Shown here: positions 31,419-39,441 of the stretch, in pieces
Layout of the letters: each line of letters opens with the position of its first letter
Numbering within the stretch: position 1 is the first letter of the stretch
Assembly (NCBI RefSeq): GCF_001277345.1
Contig: NZ_LIUT01000001.1
Location: 1,148,913-1,212,912, forward strand
Reading direction: 5' to 3'
DNA from: Paenibacillus solani
GTDB taxonomy: Bacteria; Bacillota; Bacilli; Paenibacillales; Paenibacillaceae
DNA length: 64,000 nucleotides
The notes under the pieces: generated by a model
Told to the model about the DNA's origin: nothing
Database searches by the model: none
What the model saw: only the letters and a program-made list of their open reading frames with translations
Position numbers and translations under genes: made by a program

Positions 31419-33857
31419 ATGTCTAATATAAAGAGAGAACAGTTAGTGGTCATTGGTAACGGTATTGCTGGAATAAGTACAGTCGAACAAATCATTAAAC
31501 TGGGTGGAAGTTTTGACATAACCGTCATTGGACAGGAACCACACCCAAACTATAACCGGATTATGCTGTCCTATGTGTTGGAAGGAAGCAAAACATTAGA
31601 TGATATCGTGCTAAATGATTGGAAATGGTACGAAGATAATCGGATCACCCTGCATACGGATGTTACTGTAACGGGGATAGATGCAGAGCGTAAGATCGTT
31701 GAAACGGATAAGGGAATAACGGTACCTTACGATAAAGTTATTATGGCTACAGGTTCCAGCCCATTTATTTTGCCTGTGCCTGGAAGTGATAAAAAAGGGG
31801 TTATCGGTTTCCGCAATATTGCAGACTGCACACAGATGCTGCAGGCCGCACAAACCTACAAGAAAGCGGCTGTTATCGGCGGAGGATTGCTGGGTTTGGA
31901 AGCCGCCAAGGGCTTGGTTAGCCTCGGTATGGACGTAACGGTCGTCCATCTCATGCAGGATATTATGGAAAGTCAGCTCGACCATACCGCATCGGAAATG
32001 CTGCAAAGGGAGCTTGAAGGGCAAGGTATTCGTTTCTTATTGGGTAAGCAAACAACGGAGATACTGGGAGACGCCAGGGTTACGGGCCTAAGATTTAAGG
32101 ATGGAGAGGAACTCGAGGCTGATCTGGTGGTTATGGCTGTAGGTATCCGGCCTAATGTTGCAGCAGCCAAGCTAAGCGGTATCGAAGTGAACCGGGGAAT
32201 TGTGGTCAATGATTATCTTCAGACTTCTGTGCCAGGCGTTTATGCAGTTGGAGAATGTAGCGAGCATCGCGGCGCATGTTATGGATTGGTTGCTCCGTTA
32301 TTTGAGCAAGGCCAGGTGCTCGCCAAGCATTTATGCGGCGTAGAAGGCCAGCCTTATGAGGGCAGCATTGTTTCGACAAAACTGAAGATTAGCGGAGTGG
32401 ATGTATTCTCTGCTGGCGAGTTTATGGAGCAAGCTGAGCATTCCGTGATTACGGCCAAGGATGATTGGCGCAAAACCTATAAGAAAATCTTGATGCGAGA
32501 CAATATCATTGTAGGCGCGATATTATTTGGAGACGTCAGCGATTCGGCAAGTCTTCAATCCATGATCCGCAAGCAAACTGCCATGACGGAAGAGATTTAC
32601 CATTCCATTATGGGTACCGAGTGTGCGGGGAAAGGAAAGGGCAAGGCATTTTCGCTGGAACAGATGCCTGACGATGAGATTGTCTGCGGCTGTAATGGTG
32701 TAACCAAAAAAGCCATCGTGGACGCCGTAACGCTTCAAGGTCTCACCACTGTGGATGAGATCAAGGCATGCACAGGAGCCACACGGTCATGCGGTGGCTG
32801 CAAGCCGGTTGTGGAACAGATTCTGCAAAGCGTATTGGGCGATGGCTTCAAGACGGCTGGTAAACAAGGGATATGCGCATGTACTACGCTTGACCGGGAT
32901 GAAATTATAGCCGAAATCCGGGCTAAGGGCCTGACAACGACAAAAGAAGTCATGCACGTCCTGGGTTGGAGCCATCCTGAAGGCTGCTCGAAATGCCGTC
33001 CAGCCATCCATTATTACTTGGCCATGCTGAATCCGGTAACCCATCAGGAAGAGATGGAGTCCCGTTTTGTTAACGAACGGATGAACGCGAATATTCAGAA
33101 GGACGGTACGTATACAGTAGTTCCGAGAATGTATGGTGGCGTAACGACACCGGAGGATTTGAAGAAAATTGCGGATGTATCGCTTAAATACGATGTAAAA
33201 GTGGTAAAGGTGACCGGGGGACAGCGTTTGGACCTGATTGGAGTCAAGAAAGAGGATTTACCTAAGGTATGGGAAGAGCTGGATATGCCTTCGGGATATG
33301 CATATGCGAAGTCGCTGCGGACCGTCAAAACCTGTGTTGGTTCCCAGTTCTGCCGTTTCGGAACGCAGGATTCGATGGGGATGGGCGCATTCCTGGAAGA
33401 GAAATTCGAGAGACTGGATTTTCCGGCAAAATTCAAAATGGCGGTAAATGGCTGTCCGCGTAATTGTGCCGAATCTTGTACGAAGGATATCGGTATCGTC
33501 GGTAATGACGGTGGCTGGGAGATCTTTATCGGGGGCAACGGTGGAACAAAAGCCCGCCTGGCCGATTCATTCTGCAAAGTGAAAACCGATGAAGAGCTGG
33601 TCGAGATTTGCGGGGCTGTAATGCAGTATTACCGAGAAACGGGTAAGTATCTGGAGAGAACCTCGGAATGGGTAGAGCGTATGGGATTGGATACCATCCG
33701 TACGGCCATCCTTGATGATCCCAAGCAGCGTAAAGAATTGGTGGAGAGAATTGAAGTGGCTCTGCAGCAGGTGGAAGATCCTTGGAAAAAAGTGCTGAAC
33801 GATGAGAAGCTTCGTGGTACATTATATCAGGATGCAAGACCAGTCAGCAGCAAATAG
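31419..33857 (+). CDS. nirB: NAD(P)H-dependent nitrite reductase large subunit
   Basis: An 812-residue assimilatory/ammonifying nitrite reductase (NirB/NasD) that reduces nitrite to ammonium with NAD(P)H. Domains in order: FAD/NAD-binding pyridine nucleotide-disulfide oxidoreductase region (VVIGNGIAGIST, about 10-320), BFD-like 2Fe-2S region with paired cysteines (CGCNGV and CGGCKP, about 430-480, and a second set CACTT/CSKCRP), ferredoxin-like half, and a sirohaem/4Fe-4S site (CVGSQFCRFG and NGCPRNCAESC, about 640-690). ATG at 31419 has GGGGAGGA eight bases upstream. With nirD and nirC it forms an operon expected to be switched on by Fnr. Confidence 0.96.
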   Translation: MSNIKREQLVVIGNGIAGISTVEQIIKLGGSFDITVIGQEPHPNYNRIMLSYVLEGSKTLDDIVLNDWKWYEDNRITLHTDVTVTGIDAERKIVETDKGITVPYDKVIMATGSSPFILPVPGSDKKGVIGFRNIADCTQMLQAAQTYKKAAVIGGGLLGLEAAKGLVSLGMDVTVVHLMQDIMESQLDHTASEMLQRELEGQGIRFLLGKQTTEILGDARVTGLRFKDGEELEADLVVMAVGIRPNVAAAKLSGIEVNRGIVVNDYLQTSVPGVYAVGECSEHRGACYGLVAPLFEQGQVLAKHLCGVEGQPYEGSIVSTKLKISGVDVFSAGEFMEQAEHSVITAKDDWRKTYKKILMRDNIIVGAILFGDVSDSASLQSMIRKQTAMTEEIYHSIMGTECAGKGKGKAFSLEQMPDDEIVCGCNGVTKKAIVDAVTLQGLTTVDEIKACTGATRSCGGCKPVVEQILQSVLGDGFKTAGKQGICACTTLDRDEIIAEIRAKGLTTTKEVMHVLGWSHPEGCSKCRPAIHYYLAMLNPVTHQEEMESRFVNERMNANIQKDGTYTVVPRMYGGVTTPEDLKKIADVSLKYDVKVVKVTGGQRLDLIGVKKEDLPKVWEELDMPSGYAYAKSLRTVKTCVGSQFCRFGTQDSMGMGAFLEEKFERLDFPAKFKMAVNGCPRNCAESCTKDIGIVGNDGGWEIFIGGNGGTKARLADSFCKVKTDEELVEICGAVMQYYRETGKYLERTSEWVERMGLDTIRTAILDDPKQRKELVERIEVALQQVEDPWKKVLNDEKLRGTLYQDARPVSSK

Positions 33858-33955
33858 GAGCGGGGAAGGACATCCTTCCCTCTTGTCTCCAATGAGTAAT
33901 AATAAACACCGCTTGGGATTGAATGGATAGAGAAGAGAAGTGGAGGTAACATGCT

Positions 33956-34273
33956 ATGGAAACCAAACATTATATTCCCGTGGGATCCGAGAATGATTTC
34001 ATGCTGCAGCTTGGGAAAGTGATTCGACTGGGGGAGCGGGAGCTTGCCATATTCCGGACCTCGGATGATCTGTGGTTTGCCCTGGATAATAAAAGCCCGC
34101 ATCCTAAAGGGGGGCCTTTATCAGAGGCCATCGTATCCGGACATTATATTTACGATCCATTATATGACTGGAAAATTGAACTTTCGACTGGGCTTGTTCA
34201 AGCTCCGGATGAGGGGCAGGTTCAGGTCTATCCAATTCGCGTCGTAAACGGAGAGGTTGAGGTAGGTGCCTAA
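33956..34273 (+). CDS. nirD: Nitrite reductase small subunit with degenerate Rieske site
   Basis: A 105-residue NirD/NasE-type Rieske-fold protein that pairs with NirB. The fold is clear from KSPHPKGGPLSEAIVSGHYIYDPLYDWKIELSTG, but the usual ligands C-x-H and C-x2-H are altered: Ser-Pro-His in the first, Asp-Pro-Leu-Tyr in the second. So the 2Fe-2S cluster is probably absent, as reported for the E. coli NirD fold but unlike the cysteine-containing NasE of B. subtilis. The ATG has GGAGG upstream. It lies between nirB and a formate/nitrite channel gene. Confidence 0.9.
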   Translation: METKHYIPVGSENDFMLQLGKVIRLGERELAIFRTSDDLWFALDNKSPHPKGGPLSEAIVSGHYIYDPLYDWKIELSTGLVQAPDEGQVQVYPIRVVNGEVEVGA

Positions 34274-34332
34274 GGCAAGGTAACGGAATATACACAACAG
34301 CCAAATATAACGAATTCAAGAGGTGGTGTCCC

Positions 34333-35130
34333 ATGTTCAAGGTTGATGTAGAAGCCGTCGCCAATGCTGCTGTTGCGAAAAAAGAACAGATGAATGGGAA
34401 CTTGCTACGGTATATGGTATCTACCATGCTCGCCGGGGCGTATGTCGGCATTGGAATTGTGTTGATCTTTAAGCTGGGCGCACCGCTCGCAGCTGCGGGT
34501 TCGCCTTTTCAAACGCTGGTGATGGGAGCTGCATTTGGCATCGCCCTGACCTTGGTCGTGTTTGCAGGTTCTGAGCTGTTTACGGGCAATCATATGTTTT
34601 TTACGATTGGAACATTATCCGGCCGTACGACGGTAGGCGATACGCTGAAAAATTGGGTGCTGGTGTTCATCGGCAACCTGGCAGGAGCGATATTGCTTAG
34701 TTATCTGGTGTATGCCACAGGTTTGTTCAAAGGCCTGCCGCCCGATCATCTCATCTTTACGGCTGCTGCCAAAAAAATGAACGATCCGTTCATGGAGCTA
34801 TTTTTCAGAGGTATATTGTGTAACTGGCTTGTATGTTTGGCCTTGTGGATGGGTAGTCGTGCCAAAAGTGAAACCACAAAGCTGATCTTAATATGGTGGT
34901 GTCTGTTTGCCTTCATTGCGACAGGTTATGAACATAGCGTAGCGAATATGACGCTCTTGACGCTCGCCACGATTATCCCGGGGCACCCCGAGACTATTTC
35001 CATAAGTGGTTGGATCAGCAATATGGTGCCTGTCACGCTGGGGAATATCATTGGCGGAGCCGTATTTGTGGGAATGGCTTATTGGTTCATCTCTTCGGAA
35101 AAAAGGAGCAAACAGCAAAAATCCTCTTAA
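34333..35130 (+). CDS. nirC: Formate/nitrite transporter (FocA/NirC family)
   Basis: A 265-residue integral membrane channel of the FNT family with six predicted helices, pentameric in known members. Signature segments are AGAYVGIGIVLIF, FAGSELFTGNHMFF, GILCNWLVCLALWM and FIATGYEHSVANMT, the last containing the conserved central-pore His in family members. It follows nirBD, so it probably imports nitrite or exports it, although formate is also possible given the nearby pflB. Ends at a strong terminator. Confidence 0.93.
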   Translation: MFKVDVEAVANAAVAKKEQMNGNLLRYMVSTMLAGAYVGIGIVLIFKLGAPLAAAGSPFQTLVMGAAFGIALTLVVFAGSELFTGNHMFFTIGTLSGRTTVGDTLKNWVLVFIGNLAGAILLSYLVYATGLFKGLPPDHLIFTAAAKKMNDPFMELFFRGILCNWLVCLALWMGSRAKSETTKLILIWWCLFAFIATGYEHSVANMTLLTLATIIPGHPETISISGWISNMVPVTLGNIIGGAVFVGMAYWFISSEKRSKQQKSS

Positions 35131-35145
35131 AAGGATGGAGGAACG

Positions 35146-35188
35146 AGCGGACTTTACGTGGTTTATAACTGCAAAGTCCGCTTTTTTT
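35146..35188 (+). terminator. Terminator of nirBDC operon
   Basis: AGCGGACTTT/AAAGTCCGCT with T-run. Confidence 0.9.
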
Positions 35189-35202
35189 ATATGGAAATTA
35201 AC

Positions 35203-35249
35203 AGAAAAATAAGCTGTCCCTACAGTCGATAGACTGAACAGGACAGCTG
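35203..35249 (-). terminator. Terminator of small membrane protein gene
   Basis: On the minus strand AGCTGTCC/GGACAGCT is followed by TTATTTTT. Confidence 0.7.
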
Positions 35250-35271
35250 TTTGGCTTGTCTTCCAAATCGT

Positions 35272-35430
35272 TTACCGGTGTTCCACCAGGTCAATGGCGC
35301 CCAGGACAATATGAGCTATTCCAAAGCCGAGAATACCGGTTGCGGCAAGCTTATACTTGCTGCCAAGCAGAGCGGCACCAGAAGCAGAAACCACAGTTCC
35401 AAGAACAGCAGGAATCAAACCTTCACGCAT
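35272..35430 (-). CDS. Small hypothetical membrane protein, 52 residues
   Basis: A 52-residue hydrophobic protein with probably two short membrane segments, starting MREGLIPAVLGTVVSASGAALLG and containing GILGFGIAHIVLGAIDLVEH. ATG at 35430 has AAGGGAG seven bases upstream and is preferred over an upstream in-frame start. It lies between nirC and fnr. I recognise no named family; small asparagine-poor, Gly/Ala-rich proteins of this type occur in Paenibacillus. Confidence 0.6.
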   Translation of the reverse strand: MREGLIPAVLGTVVSASGAALLGSKYKLAATGILGFGIAHIVLGAIDLVEHR

Positions 35431-35516
35431 GCTGAACACTCCCTTAAGTTTGGATTTGGTAGACAAGGTTATTGTAAACAAATCGCTATATATTATGCGA
35501 TAGGATTCGTGATAGG

Positions 35517-36248
35517 TCAGATGCGGCAGATTTCAACCGGACACATCTCACAATGGCATACTTCCTGCAGCATCGGAAGATCCTTAATGACAATCATTCC
35601 GCCGGCATATTCGATGGCATCTTTTTTGCGAAGATCGCTCAGCATCCGGTTCACACTTTCACGGGTAGCTCCAATCATGTTCGAGAGGTCAGTGTGAGTA
35701 ATCTTCTTGTTGATTAGAATGGTTCCATCTGCTTGGTGCTGTCCGTAAGTATTGCTCAGACGGATCAGTGTCGACGTTAAAGCACCCGGTTTGCCGTACA
35801 TCATAAGGTCACGGAATTTTGTCTGGGTGATGCGGTGATGAATGCCCATCCATTTCATAAAATCAATGGCAAATTCGCAATGCTGACAGATCAGCATTTC
35901 CAGGTCTTTATGCTCAATCACCCCCACCACGCTGTCTTCCAGCACTTCTGCCGAATAACTGTGGTTGGTGCTGAAGAAAGGATCAGCTTGACCGACCATA
36001 TCCCCAGGATGATACATATATAGAATAAGCTCTTTGCCTTCATCAGTCGATTTGGTTAATTTAATTCTTCCTTGTTTAACGAAGTAAAGCTTGTCGGCGA
36101 AGTCGCCCTCCCAGAACAAATGGGATCCTTCAGGGAGTACCCTTTCTTTCATGGTGATCAGCAGACGGTTGCGGTTTTGTTCCGAGAAGCACTGAGTGTT
36201 TCCCAAATTTTCAAGTTCCAATACGTGGTCTACAGTTTTCATGGTCAT
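35517..36248 (-). CDS. fnr: Oxygen-sensing regulator Fnr, Bacillus type
   Basis: A 243-residue Crp/Fnr family activator with a cNMP-like sensor barrel (about 20-135) and a winged helix (ITHTDLSNMIGATRESVNRMLSDLRK, about 175-205). The C-terminus reads VCHCEMCPVEICRI. The C-x2-C-x4-C part matches the three cysteines that, with an Asp, hold the 4Fe-4S cluster in B. subtilis Fnr, unlike E. coli Fnr where they are N-terminal. ATG at 36248 has AGGGGA seven bases upstream. It should sense oxygen loss and act at the TGTGA-N6-TCAC boxes before hmp, nirB, adhE and pflB. Boxes in its own upstream region suggest autoregulation. Confidence 0.93.
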   Translation of the reverse strand: MTMKTVDHVLELENLGNTQCFSEQNRNRLLITMKERVLPEGSHLFWEGDFADKLYFVKQGRIKLTKSTDEGKELILYMYHPGDMVGQADPFFSTNHSYSAEVLEDSVVGVIEHKDLEMLICQHCEFAIDFMKWMGIHHRITQTKFRDLMMYGKPGALTSTLIRLSNTYGQHQADGTILINKKITHTDLSNMIGATRESVNRMLSDLRKKDAIEYAGGMIVIKDLPMLQEVCHCEMCPVEICRI

Positions 36249-36298
36249 GGTGATATCCCCTAACATCCTCAAATTTGATCTGTTCAATCTTTAAATAC

Positions 36299-36321
36299 AT
36301 TATAACGTGAAAACATTCACT
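36299..36321 (-). promoter_or_regulatory. fnr promoter with Fnr-type box at about -21
   Basis: On the minus strand TATAAT spans 36304-36299 (start near 36292). CGTGAAAACATTCACT at 36306-36321 is one base off the Fnr consensus and is centred near -21.5, between -10 and -35. That position favours repression. Confidence 0.5.
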
Positions 36322-36365
36322 TTTGGGGAGGTTAGGGAGGGAATATATGGCGAATTTTCAAACAG

Positions 36366-36381
36366 TGTGATTTTTTTCACT
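36366..36381. promoter_or_regulatory. Fnr-type box in fnr-adhE intergenic region
   Basis: TGTGATTTTTTTCACT fits TGTGA-N6-TCACT. It is about 81 bp upstream of the predicted fnr start and about 111 bp upstream of the predicted adhE start, so its target is unclear. Confidence 0.55.
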
Positions 36382-36435
36382 TAAAGCCCCTGGCCAGTGT
36401 ATAAAAATAACACAGAAAAGGAAAATAATATACAT

Positions 36436-36478
36436 TGTGAAATAATTCACATAAAATAAGAAACGACTATGGTACGAT
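36436..36478 (+). promoter_or_regulatory. adhE promoter with Fnr-type (or Rex-type) box
   Basis: TGTGAAATAATTCACA at 36436-36451; the -10 TACGAT at 36473-36478 predicts a start near 36485, placing the box centre at -41.5. With its flanks it also reads TTGTGAA-N4-TTCACAT, 1 base off the Rex consensus. Confidence 0.7.
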
Positions 36479-36526
36479 CAAATCGTAGATAAAGACAGAA
36501 ACATAAATCATGGGAGGATGAGAGTT

Positions 36527-39136
36527 ATGGCTGTGAGTAAAGAAAAGGTAGAAGTGAAGGGACAAACGGCTGCTGAGTACATTCAAGCGTTGATTGACAG
36601 GGCGAATCGAGCACAACAGCAATTCATGGATCTCAATCAGGAGCAAGTTGATGGAATTGTACAGGCGATGGCTCTGGCCGGTCTGGAGAAGCACATGCAG
36701 CTGGCTAAGATGGCCGTCGAGGAGACTGGACGTGGTGTGTATGAAGATAAGATCATCAAGAATATGTTTGCAACCGAGTATATCCACAACAGCATTAAAT
36801 ATGACAAGACTGTCGGCATCATAGAAGATAACGAATATGACAGCTTTCAAAAAATAGCAGAGCCGATCGGGATCATCATGGGGATTACCCCTGTAACCAA
36901 TCCGACCTCCACGACAATCTTCAAGGCGCTCATCTCCATAAAAACAAGAAATCCGATCATCTTCGGATTCCATCCATCCGCGCAGGCATGTAGCAGGGAA
37001 GCCGCTCGGGTTCTGCGGGATGCCGCTGTGAAACAAGGAGCTCCAGCCGATTGCATCCAATGGATCGAGGCTCCTTCCATGGAGAAAACCAATACACTTA
37101 TGAACCATCCGGATGTTGCCTGCATACTAGCTACAGGCGGTTCGGCCATGGTCAAGGCAGCCTACAGCTGCGGCAAGCCAGCTCTTGGTGTTGGACCGGG
37201 CAACGTACCGTGCTTTATCGAACAGAGTGCGGATCTGGACCAAGCGGTGAACGACCTGATCTTATCCAAGACCTTTGATAACGGAATGATCTGCGCTTCG
37301 GAGCAGGCCGTCATCATTGAAGAGCCGATTTATAATATAGTGAAGAAAAAATTGATCGCCAGCGGATGTTATTTCGTCAACAAAGAAGAGCTGACTAAGC
37401 TGACTGCACATGCGATGGTATCGGAGAAATGCGCGGTGAATCCTTCCATCGTAGGACAGCCGGCCGCCAAGATTGCCGAAGCGTGCGGCTTTGAAGTACC
37501 GGAAAGCACGAAGATCCTGATCGCCGAGCTGGAGGGAGTCGGTCCTGCGTATCCGTTGTCGGCTGAGAAGCTGAGTCCGGTGTTGGCTTGCTACAAGGTG
37601 AAAGATGCGGAAGAAGGTATTACACGGGCTGAAGAGATGGTTGCTTTTGGTGGCATGGGTCACTCGTCCGTGATTCACTCGTACAATGAAGATATCATTA
37701 TGAAATTCTCGGATCGGATGAAGACTTGCCGCATTCTGGTGAATCAGCCTTCTTCGCAAGGCGGTATCGGGGACATTTACAATACAAACCTGCCATCGTT
37801 GACACTCGGCTGCGGTTCGTATGGACGCAATGCTACGTCGTCGAACGTGTCGGGCGTCAATCTCATTAACGTGAAGAGGGTGAATCGAAGAACCGTGAAT
37901 ATGCAATGGTTTAAAGTACCTGACAAAATCTATTTTGAAAAAGGAGCTACGCAGTACCTCGCCAAAATGCCGGATATAACGCGAGTGGCTATCGTTACCG
38001 ACCCGATGATGGTGAAGCTGGGTTATGTGGAACGGGTAGAACATTATTTGCGTCAGCGCAGACTGCCGGTAGCCATCGAGGTGTTCTCGGAGGTTGAGCC
38101 GGATCCATCGACAACGACCGTAGAACGAGGAACGGAGATGCTGGAGCGATTCCAGCCGGACTGCATCATTGCGCTTGGTGGGGGGTCGCCGATGGATGCT
38201 GCCAAAGCTATGTGGCTGTTCTACGAATATCCGGATACAGACTTCCACAGCTTAAAGCAGAAATTCATGGATATTCGTAAACGGGTCTATAAATATCCGA
38301 AGCTTGGAAGAAAGGCAAAATTTGTTGCCATTCCAACAACATCGGGAACAGGCTCGGAAGTGACGTCGTTTGCTGTTATAACGGATAAAGTACAGGGTAA
38401 TACCAAGTATCCGCTGGCGGATTATGAGTTGACACCGGATGTGGCGATTATTGATCCTGAATATGTATACACATTGCCTAAAACAGCGGTAGCTGACACA
38501 GGAATGGACGTCCTTACCCATGCTATTGAAGCTTATGTATCGGTATTAGCTAGCGATTATACGGATGGGCTTGCGATCAAGGCTATACAGCTGGTGTTCC
38601 AGTATCTGGAACAATCGGCGCTCACAGGAGATAAAATCGCCCGTGAAAAAATGCATAATGCTTCGACGCTGGCAGGCATGGCTTTTGCCAATGCATTCCT
38701 GGGCATCAACCACAGCCTTGCGCATAAGTGGGGCGGACAGTACCATACAGCACATGGCCGCACCAATGCGATTCTGATGCCTCACGTTATCAGATACAAC
38801 GCCAAGAAGCCAACGAAGTTCGCAGCATGGCCCAAATACACCCACTTCGTAGCTCATGAAAGATATGCTGAAATTGCCCGGATCTTGGGGCTTCCGGCCA
38901 GAACGACAGAAGAGGGAGTGGACAGTCTCATTAACGCTATTCGGGAGCTGAATGCTAAGCTTGGCATCGAAGAGTCGTTTCAGCAGCTTGGTATTAATCC
39001 TCAGGATTTTGAGCAGAACGTGGAACGCCTTGCTGACCGGGCTTTCGAAGACCAGTGTACCACGAGCAATCCGAAGCTGCCGCTGGTAACAGAACTTGCA
39101 GAAGTGTACCGCAATGCATTTTACGGACGCTTTTAA
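36527..39136 (+). CDS. adhE: Bifunctional acetaldehyde-CoA/alcohol dehydrogenase
   Basis: An 869-residue fusion that reduces acetyl-CoA to acetaldehyde and then ethanol with two NADH. The N-terminal aldehyde dehydrogenase part (about 15-440) has FDNGMICASEQAVI with the catalytic Cys. The C-terminal iron-dependent alcohol dehydrogenase (about 455-865) has GGGSPMDAAKAMW and the His motif GINHSLAHKWGGQYHTAHGRTNAILMP. AdhE polymerises into spirosomes in studied species. ATG at 36527 has GGGAGGA eight bases upstream. It is divergent from fnr and followed by pflB and pflA, giving an anaerobic pyruvate-to-ethanol route. Confidence 0.97.
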   Translation: MAVSKEKVEVKGQTAAEYIQALIDRANRAQQQFMDLNQEQVDGIVQAMALAGLEKHMQLAKMAVEETGRGVYEDKIIKNMFATEYIHNSIKYDKTVGIIEDNEYDSFQKIAEPIGIIMGITPVTNPTSTTIFKALISIKTRNPIIFGFHPSAQACSREAARVLRDAAVKQGAPADCIQWIEAPSMEKTNTLMNHPDVACILATGGSAMVKAAYSCGKPALGVGPGNVPCFIEQSADLDQAVNDLILSKTFDNGMICASEQAVIIEEPIYNIVKKKLIASGCYFVNKEELTKLTAHAMVSEKCAVNPSIVGQPAAKIAEACGFEVPESTKILIAELEGVGPAYPLSAEKLSPVLACYKVKDAEEGITRAEEMVAFGGMGHSSVIHSYNEDIIMKFSDRMKTCRILVNQPSSQGGIGDIYNTNLPSLTLGCGSYGRNATSSNVSGVNLINVKRVNRRTVNMQWFKVPDKIYFEKGATQYLAKMPDITRVAIVTDPMMVKLGYVERVEHYLRQRRLPVAIEVFSEVEPDPSTTTVERGTEMLERFQPDCIIALGGGSPMDAAKAMWLFYEYPDTDFHSLKQKFMDIRKRVYKYPKLGRKAKFVAIPTTSGTGSEVTSFAVITDKVQGNTKYPLADYELTPDVAIIDPEYVYTLPKTAVADTGMDVLTHAIEAYVSVLASDYTDGLAIKAIQLVFQYLEQSALTGDKIAREKMHNASTLAGMAFANAFLGINHSLAHKWGGQYHTAHGRTNAILMPHVIRYNAKKPTKFAAWPKYTHFVAHERYAEIARILGLPARTTEEGVDSLINAIRELNAKLGIEESFQQLGINPQDFEQNVERLADRAFEDQCTTSNPKLPLVTELAEVYRNAFYGRF

Positions 39137-39198
39137 ATCGAATGCAGGCTATGAAATTTTGTGATATTATGGAATAAACCATGCGATCCCAATTATGG

Positions 39199-39271
39199 AG
39201 TGATAAAAATCACGAAAATATACAACTTTGTGATTATTATCACAGATGTGAAATGACATCAGGCATACAAT
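39199..39271 (+). promoter_or_regulatory. pflB promoter with two Fnr-type boxes
   Basis: AGTGATAAAAATCACG at 39199-39214 and TGTGATTATTATCACA at 39229-39244. The -10 TACAAT at 39266-39271 predicts a start near 39278. The proximal box is centred at -41.5 and the distal one at about -71.5, 30 bp apart. Confidence 0.8.
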
Positions 39272-39292
39272 TAAATTGTAGAGAGAAACCGA

Positions 39293-39381
39293 ATCTCAGA
39301 TCTTTGTATATAGAAGTTGGAGGTACAGGGTGGGGTGAAAGCATCTTGGATCGTGAAAATGATCACAAGAAGATCTGAGAT
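39293..39381 (+). other. Long-range stem in pflB 5' leader
   Basis: A perfect 12-bp inverted repeat ATCTCAGATCTT (39293-39304)/AAGATCTGAGAT (39370-39381) closes a 65-nt loop inside the roughly 165-nt leader predicted from the promoter. It could stabilise the transcript. No T-run follows. Confidence 0.5.
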
Positions 39382-39441
39382 AGATCCAGATGCTCCCCCT
39401 TGTTCTTTGCAGGCTGTAGCATAATCTAGGAGGGATTCAAC

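Noticed and set aside
37262..38248. 328-codon frame antisense to adhE
   Set aside because: It lies wholly inside adhE, with His/Arg-rich composition and no motif or SD.
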